From the NCBI RefSeq assembly GCF_001184025.1, contig NZ_BBYG01000024.1:1-64000 (forward strand): 64,000 nucleotides of DNA, given 5' to 3'. The translations under genes were made by a program, and so were the position numbers. This stretch comes from Streptomyces maremycinicus (lineage in GTDB: Bacteria > Actinomycetota > Actinomycetes > Streptomycetales > Streptomycetaceae). Below, in pieces: positions 1-7,033 of this stretch (position 1 is its first letter; every line of letters starts with the position of its first letter). The notes below the pieces were generated by a model. The model searched no databases, had not been told where the DNA came from, and saw only the letters and a program-made list of their open reading frames with translations.

Positions 1-113
1 GTGCGGCCTGCGTGTCCATGACCAGCGCAGCCTACTGGAGCATCCTGTGTCGACGGCCCGGCGCCCGGAAGGACGGCGGGCCGTCGAATGGGGTGGAGGG
101 ACGGGCGGGATCC

Positions 114-200
114 TCAGCCGGCCAGGCGATCCACCAGCAGGACGGCACAGATGACGATCATCATGACACTGCTGAGGCGAGTGACAGCCTGGGCGGCCAT
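114..200 (-). CDS. Candidate 28-residue single-pass membrane peptide
   Basis: A short minus-strand frame starts with ATG at 200 and stops with TGA at 114. It encodes a peptide with a central hydrophobic stretch (about residues 13-24, ending VLLVDRLAG). It lies about 140 bases downstream of the 105-residue unknown gene and has the same strand as the operon above it. No convincing ribosome site precedes the ATG. Very short TM peptides of this kind are common hypothetical annotations in Streptomyces, but this one rests only on an open frame and hydrophobicity. Function unknown. Confidence 0.35.
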   Translation of the reverse strand: MAAQAVTRLSSVMMIVICAVLLVDRLAG

Positions 201-337
201 AGGCCGGATACTCAGGACCGTGCAAGGTCGCTGCCCGTGATCGCCTAGGCGAACTCGGCGTCAAAGCGTTCCTTCCCGACCTTCTGCGTGAGCGTGGTCA
301 GGTACTTCACCTGCCAGGGTTGGCCGGTTCCGTTTGG

Positions 338-655
338 TCATGGAGCGGGGGACGCGGCGCCGGCCCCTGCGACGGCAAGGCAGGTGCGCAGGCGCTCGAT
401 GTAGGTGTCGAAGTCCTCGTCGGTCTTCCAGCTCTGGTAGGCGGTGCCGGCGGCGGCGAGAGCCACGTTGAGCTGGAGGATCCCGATCATCGCGTCCTCG
501 CCGGAGATCTGAGCCAGGATCCCGTTCGTCTGCCTGGGCAGCCAGGTCGGCCCCTGCGCCGCATGCCAGCGCAAGACCTGGAAGTACGGCCACAGCGGCA
601 GCCCCCCCTCCCGCACGTGTCCGTTTTGCGGCGGGGTGGCTGAGAGAGCGCACAC
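338..655 (-). CDS. Hypothetical protein, 105 aa, downstream of HTH-receiver regulator
   Basis: GTG-start frame lying 15 bases after the stop of the HTH-receiver gene, so probably co-transcribed with it. The mid and C-terminal part (ISGEDAMIGILQLNVALAAAGTAYQSW, then DEDFDTYIERLRTCL) looks like a folded helical domain, while the first 20 residues are proline/glycine rich and could be untranslated; internal starts exist. I do not recognise the family with confidence. The adjacent 261-686 frame is an Arg-rich shadow and was rejected. The operon position suggests a role linked to the regulator, which is inference. Confidence 0.55.
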   Translation of the reverse strand: MCALSATPPQNGHVREGGLPLWPYFQVLRWHAAQGPTWLPRQTNGILAQISGEDAMIGILQLNVALAAAGTAYQSWKTDEDFDTYIERLRTCLAVAGAGAASPAP

Positions 656-670
656 CTGTGCTGTCCGCGT

Positions 671-1747
671 TCACTGCTGGCTGCACTTCTCCAGGTAGAT
701 GGACGTGAACACGACGACTTTGGCGCGCAGGGCCCAGGGATCAAAAGGCTTGCTGATGTAATCCACGGCGCCGGCCGCGTATCCGCGGGCGGCGTGCTCC
801 GAGTCCACGCCCATAGCGGTCAGGAAGATGATGGGGACATCTCTGGTGCGGGGGCGGCGTTTGATGTGGGCGCAGGTCTCGTAACCGTCCATCACCGGCA
901 TCTGGACGTCCATGATGATGACCGCGAAGTCGTCGTGATCGAGAAGTGCTTTGAGTGCTTCGCGGCCAGAGGTGACGGTGACGAGCTCCTGATCGAGGGT
1001 CGCCAGGACCGCGGTCATCGCAAGCAGGTTGTCCGGTTGGTCATCGACGATCAAGATCTTGGGCATGCCATGCGGTACGGCAGGCAGCGGGGGAGCTGGC
1101 TTTTCCACGGCTTCCAGCTGGCGCTCGAGGAGGTTGCAGCGATCTTCTGCTGCATCGCGCTGGGCTCGCGCTTCCCTGAGGTCTTCCCCGAGCCGATCCA
1201 CTTCCAGCTGTAGCGTGTTGCGCTCCTGAAGGAGGCCGGAGATATCGGGGCTGGCTGCGGCAAGCGCATCTGCTCGTCTCTGCTCGGCGCTCCGGTCGAC
1301 TTCCAGCTGGTTCAGTCGCGTCTCCAGGTCAGCGATGCGTTGCGTCCGGTCCAAGAGCGCGTCTCCCAGGACGTCACCGCGGACGCTTGATCGCCGAGAG
1401 ACACGATCGGCGTCGGCCAGCTGCTGTTCCAGAAGTTCCATAGCGTGTTTCGGGGAGGACGCGGCGTCTACGGCCGATCCGTACAGCTCACGGACGAACT
1501 CGATGGCCTCGGTGGTGACTGCGGTTCCGCGGTGTTCAGCGAGATCCGCGAAGAGGTCGGTGATCACCTGCCATGGGGGTAAGCGGGTGCCATTGAGGTA
1601 GCGCGAGAACGTGCCCGGGTCGCGCTGGCGCCGCGCCGCGTAGCGGCGGATGGATACGTGCATCCCTTCGAAGAGTTCTCGAAGGGCCATGGCCAGGGCG
1701 CGGGAGGCATCGTTGAGGTCGTCCCCCAGGGGCCGCAGCTCACCCAT
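671..1747 (-). CDS. Hybrid regulator: N-terminal HTH, coiled coil, C-terminal receiver domain
   Basis: 358 residues. Residues about 10-90 resemble an XRE-type helix-turn-helix region (SIRRYAARR, GTFSRYLNGTRLPPW, then a helix-rich tail). Residues about 100-215 are heptad-rich coiled coil. Residues 229-350 form a complete CheY-like receiver: acidic pair D235/D236, phospho-acceptor D280 in IIMDVQMP, switch T310 and K333 in YISKP. The order is reversed from ordinary response regulators, where the receiver is N-terminal. The ATG lies inside the 3' end of the upstream membrane gene (8-base overlap), so translation is probably coupled. No histidine kinase is nearby, so it looks like an orphan regulator that may dimerise through the coil on phosphorylation. 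DNA target unknown. Confidence 0.88.
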   Translation of the reverse strand: MGELRPLGDDLNDASRALAMALRELFEGMHVSIRRYAARRQRDPGTFSRYLNGTRLPPWQVITDLFADLAEHRGTAVTTEAIEFVRELYGSAVDAASSPKHAMELLEQQLADADRVSRRSSVRGDVLGDALLDRTQRIADLETRLNQLEVDRSAEQRRADALAAASPDISGLLQERNTLQLEVDRLGEDLREARAQRDAAEDRCNLLERQLEAVEKPAPPLPAVPHGMPKILIVDDQPDNLLAMTAVLATLDQELVTVTSGREALKALLDHDDFAVIIMDVQMPVMDGYETCAHIKRRPRTRDVPIIFLTAMGVDSEHAARGYAAGAVDYISKPFDPWALRAKVVVFTSIYLEKCSQQ

Positions 1748-1991
1748 GGTTCTCTCCCTCTGCAGCGCTGACGGAGCCGTGGGGCCGGGCGGCGTTGCCG
1801 TCGGTATCGATGAGACGGTTGAAGAACGGCACCGTCAGCCCGAGGGCAGCAAGGCCCGTAAGGACGCTGCGCGGTGTCCCCTCCCCTGCAAGCGCCGTCA
1901 GCGCACCCGTGACCGTGCCTGCGAGCAGTGCCAGCAGAATCACGAGAGTCGATCTCGTCGAAAGTAACGGCTGGTCCACCAAGGTCTCCAT
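1740..1991 (-). CDS. Small membrane protein, 83 aa, first gene of regulator operon
   Basis: Two hydrophobic segments are visible: about residues 13-35 (TLVILLALLAGTVTGALTAL) and about 43-60 (VLTGLAALGLTVPFF), followed by a polar tail. The stop overlaps the ATG of the HTH-receiver gene, a typical coupled arrangement. It could anchor or signal to the regulator, but nothing in the sequence proves that. No named family recognised; confidence in the gene rests on codon pattern, two-TM topology and overlap. Confidence 0.75.
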   Translation of the reverse strand: METLVDQPLLSTRSTLVILLALLAGTVTGALTALAGEGTPRSVLTGLAALGLTVPFFNRLIDTDGNAARPHGSVSAAEGENHG

Positions 1992-2992
1992 TCGTCTGCC
2001 TCGCCCGAAAGGCGGGAGGTATCGCCCATCCGGCGGATTGCGGACGGCGGATTACAGAATGACCGACCCCAAAGACGTTGCGGTCCAAGTAGGGGCAATA
2101 GGAGCAGCACCGGCCTGCGTTGCAGCTGCCTTCCGGACAGATTGAGGAGCGTCATGCCTGGTCAGCGTTCCATGCTCTCGAACGTTGCCAGGGCGTTGCT
2201 CTGCAACACTGCCGTCCTGTGCCAACGCTGCACCGGGTTTCCACTGCCTCCTACGAGGCTCCGGGACCATCCCCGCGAGCGCGAGGAGCTTCGGAGGCTT
2301 CTGGGTAGCAACGACAAGAACGTGTACGCATTGGACGCGGCCACCGGTCAGGGCTGTGCCTCATGTCCTGAGCAACCGGCTGATTGCGACACCGAAACGA
2401 GAGCGGGTCGCGTCATGAGGCGCGCTGGAGGACCGTTGCTGGGCCGATGACGCGCAGGCCGAACTCAGGGTCAACCACCGTTACCTGCGACGACGCGGCA
2501 TTCCCCTGCGCAAGATGCTCGGCCGCGATGTGCGCGGCGCATGAGAGAGAGCCCGGGCCACGGCTTTCTTTCGCCACAATCCGAGGCCATGGTCGACTTG
2601 CATCGGACCCGCGAGCTGGGCTCCGCCGTCCGGAGCGGCGGGAGGCGGGACACGTCCGCCGATACAGCGGGACCCGGTGTGGCGCTGTGCGAGGCTGGCG
2701 GGGCCGGTCATGCAGGCTTGCCTCGCCGGGCTCTACGTCGCGAACTCATTGGAACGGTTCGCCCGGCGACGGCAGGCTGTTGCTGAGAATGTGCGTGGTC
2801 TTCCAGGTCCTCACCGACGACGAACAGGCCCTGCTCATGGAGCTCAGCCGCAGGCATCGCGTCCCGGAGAACACCGACACCGATCCGCTTTCGCTGATCG
2901 GCCTGGTCCGGTGCCGACCACACGAGTACTAGGCTGACTGTCGCATGGTTTTCTCCTGGCCGTTCGGTTTGAGTGCAGAAGGGTCCATGGGC
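1992..2992. other. Gene-poor stretch with decayed coding fragments
   Basis: No intact gene is seen over about 1 kb. Fragments survive in different plus-strand frames: a PQQ-propeller-like motif (NDKNVYALDAATG, 2307-2348), a 39-residue scrap ending at 2544 (NHRYLRRRGIPLRKMLGRD) and a 3' scrap ending at 2932 (LTDDEQALLMELSRRH). None has a start, ribosome site or full domain. The promoter of the minus-strand operon starting at 1991 should also lie at the left edge. Best read as decayed genes next to a mobile-element zone. Confidence 0.5.
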
Positions 2993-3340
2993 ATGAGCGA
3001 AGGGGCGTTGAGCGGTGCTGCGACGTCTCGCTGGGCTCCGGCGGCAGACGAGCTGCCCGACAGCCTCGGTGATCTTTTCGGCCCTGTAGAGGGCGTAGTC
3101 ACGCTGCCGCTGCATCTGGCGTGGTCGGGGCTGCGTACGTTCGATCTCGGCGATGAGAAACTGCTGCTGGGGATGTACCGGATCGTTCTACTCAATGGCA
3201 GGCATGAGGATTACACCCACTACCTCGACGCCTCGCTTCTGGTGGCCTCGTGGCCTGTGCTGCGCAAGATGCTCGGCCGTGGGGTGCGCACCGCGTGGGA
3301 GAGCCGGTTCGCCCAGTTGCAGCCGGCAGCTGCCGCGTGA
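2993..3340 (+). CDS. Hypothetical protein, 115 aa, partner of AbiEii-like nucleotidyltransferase
   Basis: The frame is open from ATG 2945, but AGAAGGG at 2977-2983 is best placed for ATG 2993. The protein has a predicted helical body (LPLHLAWSGLRTFDLGDEKLLLGMYRIVLL) and ends ARESRFAQLQPAAAA-like. Its TGA (3338-3340) overlaps the GTG of the next gene, so the two are coupled. That pairing is what a type IV toxin-antitoxin pair would show, but the protein has no winged-helix AbiEi signature I can see, so an antitoxin role is inference only. Family not recognised. Confidence 0.7.
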   Translation: MSEGALSGAATSRWAPAADELPDSLGDLFGPVEGVVTLPLHLAWSGLRTFDLGDEKLLLGMYRIVLLNGRHEDYTHYLDASLLVASWPVLRKMLGRGVRTAWESRFAQLQPAAAA

Positions 3341-4023
3341 CGCTGTCGGGCTTGCCTGAGCATCACAGACGTCTGCTGTCCGACGCGCTTACAGCCGGCC
3401 ACCGTTACGGACTTGCCCTGATGGGCGGCTATGCGGTGCAGGCTCACGGCATCGTGCACCGGCCCAGCCAGGATCTCGACTTCGCCACACAAGACCCGGC
3501 GTCGATGCAGGAGATCGTCGGGCAGCTGGAGGAGGCTCTCAGCGACAAAGGATGGAACATCACCATCATCGACATCGCCCCGCTCAAGGCCCGCTTCCTT
3601 GCCACCGACACCATCACAGGGGCCGCCTGCGAGGTGGACCTCCTCAAAGAGGTGCTCTGGCGCCCTCCCGTCGTGATGGACATCGGTCCGGTCCTCGATC
3701 TGGACGATCTCATCGGGACGAAGGTGCGGGCTTTGGGAGATCGGGGTCTCGCGCGTGACGCCATGGACGTTCACGCTGCCCGCCACCTCTACAGCATCGG
3801 TGAACTGGAGAACCTCGCAGCCAGACGCCCGGAAGAGTTCGACCTCCATGAGCTGCACGACCGGCTGGAGAGCCTGGAGTGGGTCAGCGACGCGGAATTC
3901 GAGGCTTATGGCATGGACACCGCTGGCATCACGGAACTACGCCGCTGGGCCCAGAGCTGGCTCGAGGATCTCGCACAACGGCTCGCCGAGATCTATGAAG
4001 GCCCCTACGACTACGACCAGTGA
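3337..4023 (+). CDS. AbiEii/AbiGii-type nucleotidyltransferase (putative toxin)
   Basis: 228 residues from GTG 3337, overlapping the upstream stop. The nucleotidyltransferase-fold core is visible: GGY at the start of the first helix turn, then HRPSQDLDF carrying the paired acidic residues of the metal site, then CEVDLL as the likely third acidic strand. Family members transfer nucleotides to tRNA or protein and act as toxins in type IV toxin-antitoxin or phage-abortive systems (established for AbiEii/MenT-like proteins). The C-terminus is odd: the TGA stop is the first three bases of the left inverted repeat of the IS element, so the natural end may have been lost or reshaped. Confidence 0.8.
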   Translation: MTLSGLPEHHRRLLSDALTAGHRYGLALMGGYAVQAHGIVHRPSQDLDFATQDPASMQEIVGQLEEALSDKGWNITIIDIAPLKARFLATDTITGAACEVDLLKEVLWRPPVVMDIGPVLDLDDLIGTKVRALGDRGLARDAMDVHAARHLYSIGELENLAARRPEEFDLHELHDRLESLEWVSDAEFEAYGMDTAGITELRRWAQSWLEDLAQRLAEIYEGPYDYDQ

Positions 4024-4048
4024 ACCGTTCCGGGTTCGGTGGAGACTC
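4021..4048 (+). repeat. IS3 element left inverted repeat
   Basis: Bases 4021-4040 match the complement of the right end exactly, then one mismatch, then GAGAC in both. It supplies the TGA stop codon of the upstream nucleotidyltransferase gene. Confidence 0.9.
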
Positions 4049-4070
4049 GATTCCATGAAAGGATCGAGTC

Positions 4071-4397
4071 ATGGCACGTCCCTCCTCCTACCCCGCTGAG
4101 CTGCGCAAACGAGCGGTTCGTATGGTAGCCGAAGTCCGTGGGGACTATCCGAACGAGTCGGCCGCGTTGCGGGCGGTGGCTCAAACGCTCGGTATCGGTT
4201 CCGCCGAGACGCTGCGCAACTGGGTCAAGCGGGACAAGATCGACTCCGGTCAGCGTCCGGGGACGACCACGGAGGAGTCCGCGGCGATGAAGGCGCTGAA
4301 GAAGGAGAACGCCGAGCTGAAGCGGGCCAACGAGATCCTGAAGGCTGCGGCGTCTTTCTTCGCGGCCGAGCTCGACCGGCCACACACACGCTCGTAG
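4071..4397 (+). CDS. IS3-family transposase OrfA
   Basis: 108 residues. Residues 1-55 form the helix-turn-helix end-binding domain (YPAELRKRAVRMVAE ... NWVKRDK), residues about 68-95 a leucine-zipper-like helix (ALKKENAELKRANEILKAAASFF). This is standard IS3 OrfA architecture and length. OrfA ends at TAG 4395-4397 after the OrfB frame has opened; the stretch GCGTCTTTCTTC around 4349-4360 is the likely place for programmed -1 slippage to make the OrfAB transposase. Confidence 0.93.
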   Translation: MARPSSYPAELRKRAVRMVAEVRGDYPNESAALRAVAQTLGIGSAETLRNWVKRDKIDSGQRPGTTTEESAAMKALKKENAELKRANEILKAAASFFAAELDRPHTRS

Positions 4398-5569
4398 CGT
4401 TCATCGACGAGCACAAGGACCGCTTCGGCGGCGTCGAGCCGATCTGCCGGGTCCTGACCGACCACGACTGCAAGATCGCACCGTCCACCTACTACGCCCA
4501 CCACAAACGCCAGGCCGCACCCGCGGCCCGCACCGTCCGCGACGCCGAGCTGAAGACCCTGATCACTCAGGCGTACGAGGCCAACTACCGCGTCTACGGC
4601 GCCCGGAAGATCTGGCGGCACCTGAACCGGCAGAACGTTGTGGTGGCCCGCTGCACCGTCGAACGCCTCATGCGTGACCTCGGTATCACCGGAGCGGTCC
4701 GCGGCAAGAAGGTGATCACCACGATCCCCGATGCGAGTGCCCAGCGGGCCCCGGACCTGGTGGACCGTGACTTCGTCGCCCCGGCCCCGAACCGCTGCTG
4801 GGTCGCCGATTTCACCCACGTCGCCACCTTCGCCGGCGTCGTCTGCGTGGCCTTCGTCGTGGACACCTTCTCCCGCCGCATCGTCGGCTGGTCGGCAGCC
4901 ACCTCGAAGGAGACACGCCTCGTCCTGGACGCCCTGGAGATGGCTCTGTGGCAACGCGACCGCGACCAAAACCCGCACCAGAAAGGCGAGTTGATACATC
5001 ACAGCGATGCCGGGTCGCAATACACGTCGTTCGCGCTCGCCGAACACCTCGACCGGGCCGGCATCGCCGCGTCGATCGGATCGGTCGGCGACGCCTACGA
5101 CAATGCCCTGATGGAGTCCACGATCGGACTCTTCAAGACCGAGCTGATCAAGCCCCGCCGGCCTTGGAGAACACTGTCCGAGGTCGAGCTGGCCACCGCC
5201 GAGTGGGTCGACTGGTACTGCCACCGCCGACTCCACGGTGAAATAGGGCACATCCCACCCGCCGAATACGGCCAACCACTACCGAGCAATCACGAAACCC
5301 CAGGTCACAACCACAAGCTGAGGTCTCTACCGAACCCGGAACGGTTCACCACGACCGGCAACTCCAGGAACGTGAGGCGGTGGGGACGGGCTGGCAGGAC
5401 AGCGGCTACGTCTTCACCCGACCCGACGGAGCCCCGGTCGAAGGGTCCACCCTCACCCAGCACTTCAACACCCTGCTCCGCCAGGCCAGACTCCGCCGCA
5501 TCCGGTTCCACGACCTCCGCCACTCGACCGCCACCCTCCTCCTGGGACAGGGAGTGGAACTCGTCGTGA
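4379..5569 (+). CDS. IS3-family transposase OrfB (DDE integrase core), frameshift product
   Basis: Frame -1 to OrfA. It contains HTH_21-like STYYAHHKR, YGARKIWRHL, then the DDE core: WVADFTHVATF (first D), IHHSDAGSQYTS (second D), DNALMESTIGLFKTE (final E), ending WYCHRRLH and PPAEY. No start codon occurs in this frame before GTG 4640, well inside the conserved region, so synthesis by frameshift from OrfA is most likely. Unusually there is no stop before the right inverted repeat: the frame reads through 5348 and stops only at 5569 inside the flanking integrase remnant. Confidence 0.88.
   Translation, partial: ATHTLVAFIDEHKDRFGGVEPICRVLTDHDCKIAPSTYYAHHKRQAAPAARTVRDAELKTLITQAYEANYRVYGARKIWRHLNRQNVVVARCTVERLMRDLGITGAVRGKKVITTIPDASAQRAPDLVDRDFVAPAPNRCWVADFTHVATFAGVVCVAFVVDTFSRRIVGWSAATSKETRLVLDALEMALWQRDRDQNPHQKGELIHHSDAGSQYTSFALAEHLDRAGIAASIGSVGDAYDNALMESTIGLFKTELIKPRRPWRTLSEVELATAEWVDWYCHRRLHGEIGHIPPAEYGQPLPSNHETPGHNHKLRSLPNPERFTTTGNSRNVRRWGRAGRTAATSSPDPTEPRSKGPPSPSTSTPCSARPDSAASGSTTSATRPPPSSWDREWNSS
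5321..5348 (-). repeat. IS3 element right inverted repeat
   Basis: Complement of the left end; bases 5329-5348 are an exact match to 4021-4040 reversed. It is followed directly by integrase coding sequence. Confidence 0.9.
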
Positions 5570-5751
5570 TCAAGGAGCTGTTGGGCCACGCCCCCATCGG
5601 CTTCACCGCCACCGTCTACGCCCACGTCCAGCTCCGCCTCCAACGCGACGCCATCGACCTCCTCGGCCACGCGCTCCGCAACCCCACCGAGACCACCGGG
5701 AAACCCGAAGACAGCGACGAACCACCACTCGCCGGAGCCACCGTCCGCTGA
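5350..5751 (+). pseudogene. Tyrosine recombinase/integrase, 5' part deleted at IS element
   Basis: The frame is already coding at the IS boundary (HDRQLQEREAVGTGWQDSG) and runs to TGA 5749-5751. It keeps the C-terminal catalytic box: HDLRHSTATLLL (His-x-x-Arg) and LGHAPIGFTATVYAHV (Tyr nucleophile). The N-terminal arm-binding and core-binding domains and the first catalytic Arg are missing, so it cannot act as an integrase. It is closely related, in protein and DNA, to the intact integrase ending at 8298, and the same TTGCCGTCA repeat follows both stops. It represents a second, older integrative element. Confidence 0.88.
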
Positions 5752-5784
5752 CGTTGCCGTCAACTACTGCCGTCACCCCACCCA

Positions 5785-5817
5785 GACGCCCCACCAGATG
5801 CCATCTGGCGGGGCGTC
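5785..5817. terminator. GC-rich hairpin between converging genes
   Basis: GACGCCCC-CCAGATG pairs with CATCTGG-GGGGCGTC around a minimal loop. It lies between the plus-strand integrase remnant (ends 5751) and the minus-strand barstar gene (ends 5846), so it can serve either as a bidirectional terminator. A short T run (CCTATTT) follows on the plus strand. Confidence 0.7.
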
Positions 5818-5845
5818 CTATTTACTCGCGCACACGCCCCCAAAG

Positions 5846-6178
5846 TCAGCAAGTGGCGAGATCTACGCGGAATTCGCGCATTAGTCCCACAATCGAATCC
5901 AGGAAGGCGCGATCAAGAGATTCTTGAGACGCCTGAAAGTTCCGCCAAATAATCCTCGCCGGAGGTCCCTCGCCGAAACCCGAAGAAATACAGTCCGCGA
6001 GAGCGTCAAGATTCGATCCAAAGTACCCGCCTGGGCCATTAACCGCCTCACCCAATGCGCAGTAGAACCCCGACTTCGTCGAAATTTGTCCACCATCCAA
6101 GTGGACAACCTCTTCCACTCCATAGCGAGCAGCCCTACGGTTCGTAGCAAACCAGGAATTCTGAACGACGTGCAGCAA
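5846..6178 (-). CDS. Barstar-family inhibitor (putative immunity protein)
   Basis: 110 residues in the longest frame (TTG start at 6178; an in-frame GTG before EEVVHLDG is an alternative). The segment VVHLDGGQI ... FYCALGEAVNGPGGYFGSNLDALADC matches the barstar fold signature (LDG, Y-F-G-x-N-L-D-A-L). Barstar proteins bind and block barnase-type ribonucleases in the cytoplasm. No barnase gene is adjacent. It has visibly lower G+C than its neighbours. It sits on the same strand as the RHS toxin and its immunity gene but is separated from them by an integrative-element remnant, suggesting it was once a downstream member of that immunity array. The 5' end may have been trimmed by that insertion. 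Confidence 0.85.
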   Translation of the reverse strand: MLHVVQNSWFATNRRAARYGVEEVVHLDGGQISTKSGFYCALGEAVNGPGGYFGSNLDALADCISSGFGEGPPARIIWRNFQASQESLDRAFLDSIVGLMREFRVDLATC

Positions 6179-6187
6179 TGCACCCTG

Positions 6188-6858
6188 ATAGTTCGTCGGC
6201 CACCGAAGCCAACCGGCGGCGACACCCCGCCCCCGGCCTGGGCAACCGCCGAACTGCTCACCGACGCCATCCGCACGGCCGCAGCCAAGGTCCGGGTCGA
6301 CGCCCCACCCTCGACGGTCGAGCGCACACCTTCACCTTTGGCCGCCAACTCGACGTCCGCACCATCCGCTCCGCCGACTTCAACGACGGCCAGGAGCTGA
6401 CCGAGCCCGCCGTAGCGGCGTACATCGCCAAGTACGCCACCAAGGGCGCCGAGACGGCCACGGGAGCTCTCGACCGCCCCCTGAAGTTCGCCGCCGAACT
6501 CGCCCAGCTCGACATCAGCGACCACGCCCGCCGTCTCATCCGCACCGCCTGGACCCTCGGCGCCCGCAAAGACCTGGAACACCTCCGCCTGCGCGCCTGG
6601 GCCCACATGCTCGGCTTCCGCGGCCACTTCTCCACCAAGTCCCGCCGCTACTCCACCACCCTCGGCGCCCTCCGCGACGCCCGCGCCGAATGGCGCCGCG
6701 CACAAGGAGCAGCCACCACACCCGACAGCGGACCCGAGACGACGTACGTCCTCGCCCACTGGGTCTTCGCCGGCACCGGCCTCTCCGACGCCGAAGCCTG
6801 GCTGGCCGCATCCATCGAACCCGCCCCCGGAACGGAAGGAGAACCCACCCATGCCTGA
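6188..6858 (+). pseudogene. repSA: RepSA-like replication initiator, 5'-truncated and frameshifted
   Basis: Two frames must be joined. From about 6188 one frame reads PPPAWATAELLTDAIRTAAAKV, typical of the middle of pSAM2-type RepSA initiators; near 6320 the homology moves to another frame and continues FTFGRQLDVRTIRSADF, AVAAYIAKYATKGAE, HMLGFRGHFSTKSRRYSTTLGALR to TGA 6856-6858. The N-terminal initiator domain is absent. An intact RepSA drives rolling-circle replication of actinomycete integrative elements. Its stop overlaps the xis ATG as in intact elements, so the rear of an element is preserved while replication ability is lost. Confidence 0.85.
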
Positions 6859-7033
6859 CAAAGAGCTGCTGACCGTCCCGGACGTCATGGCCCGGCTCAA
6901 GCTCGGCCGCTCCACGGTCTACAACCTGATCCGCTCCCGGCGGCTTCCTTCAATCACCATCGGCCGCGCTCGCCGTATCCCCTCCATCGCACTCGACGAC
7001 TACATACAGCGTCACCTGGAAGAGGCCGCCTGA
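6851..7033 (+). CDS. xis: Excisionase (Xis), MerR-like HTH
   Basis: 60 residues: LLTVPDVMARLKLGRSTVYNL is the helix-turn-helix, followed by IRSRRLPSITIGRARRIP and a short C-terminal helix. This is the standard actinomycete AICE excisionase, a small DNA-bending protein that directs integrase towards excision. ATG overlaps the repSA stop and its TGA overlaps the integrase ATG (7031-7033), so repSA-xis-int was one translationally coupled unit. Confidence 0.9.
   Translation: MPDKELLTVPDVMARLKLGRSTVYNLIRSRRLPSITIGRARRIPSIALDDYIQRHLEEAA

Larger units (their letters stand above)
4021..5348 (+). mobile_element. IS3-family insertion sequence (1.33 kb)
   Basis: Terminal inverted repeats: left TGAACCGTTCCGGGTTCGGT (4021-4040), then GAGAC after one mismatch; right end is its complement at 5321-5348. 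Inside are two overlapping frames in the -1 relation typical of IS3 (OrfA and OrfB). Left flank is ...GACCAG and right flank CCACGAC; no 3-4 base target duplication is apparent. The left side joins the end of the nucleotidyltransferase gene, the right side joins the middle of an integrase gene, so the element marks a deletion or recombination scar. Confidence 0.92.

Noticed and set aside
12-248. 78-residue plus-strand ORF at the left edge
   Set aside because: Asp/His-rich composition, no ribosome site, and antisense to a hydrophobic minus-strand frame that reads better.
2384-2932. 182-residue plus-strand ORF
   Set aside because: Arg/Cys-rich, unlike Streptomyces proteins; only its last 40 residues look protein-like, so treated as decayed sequence.
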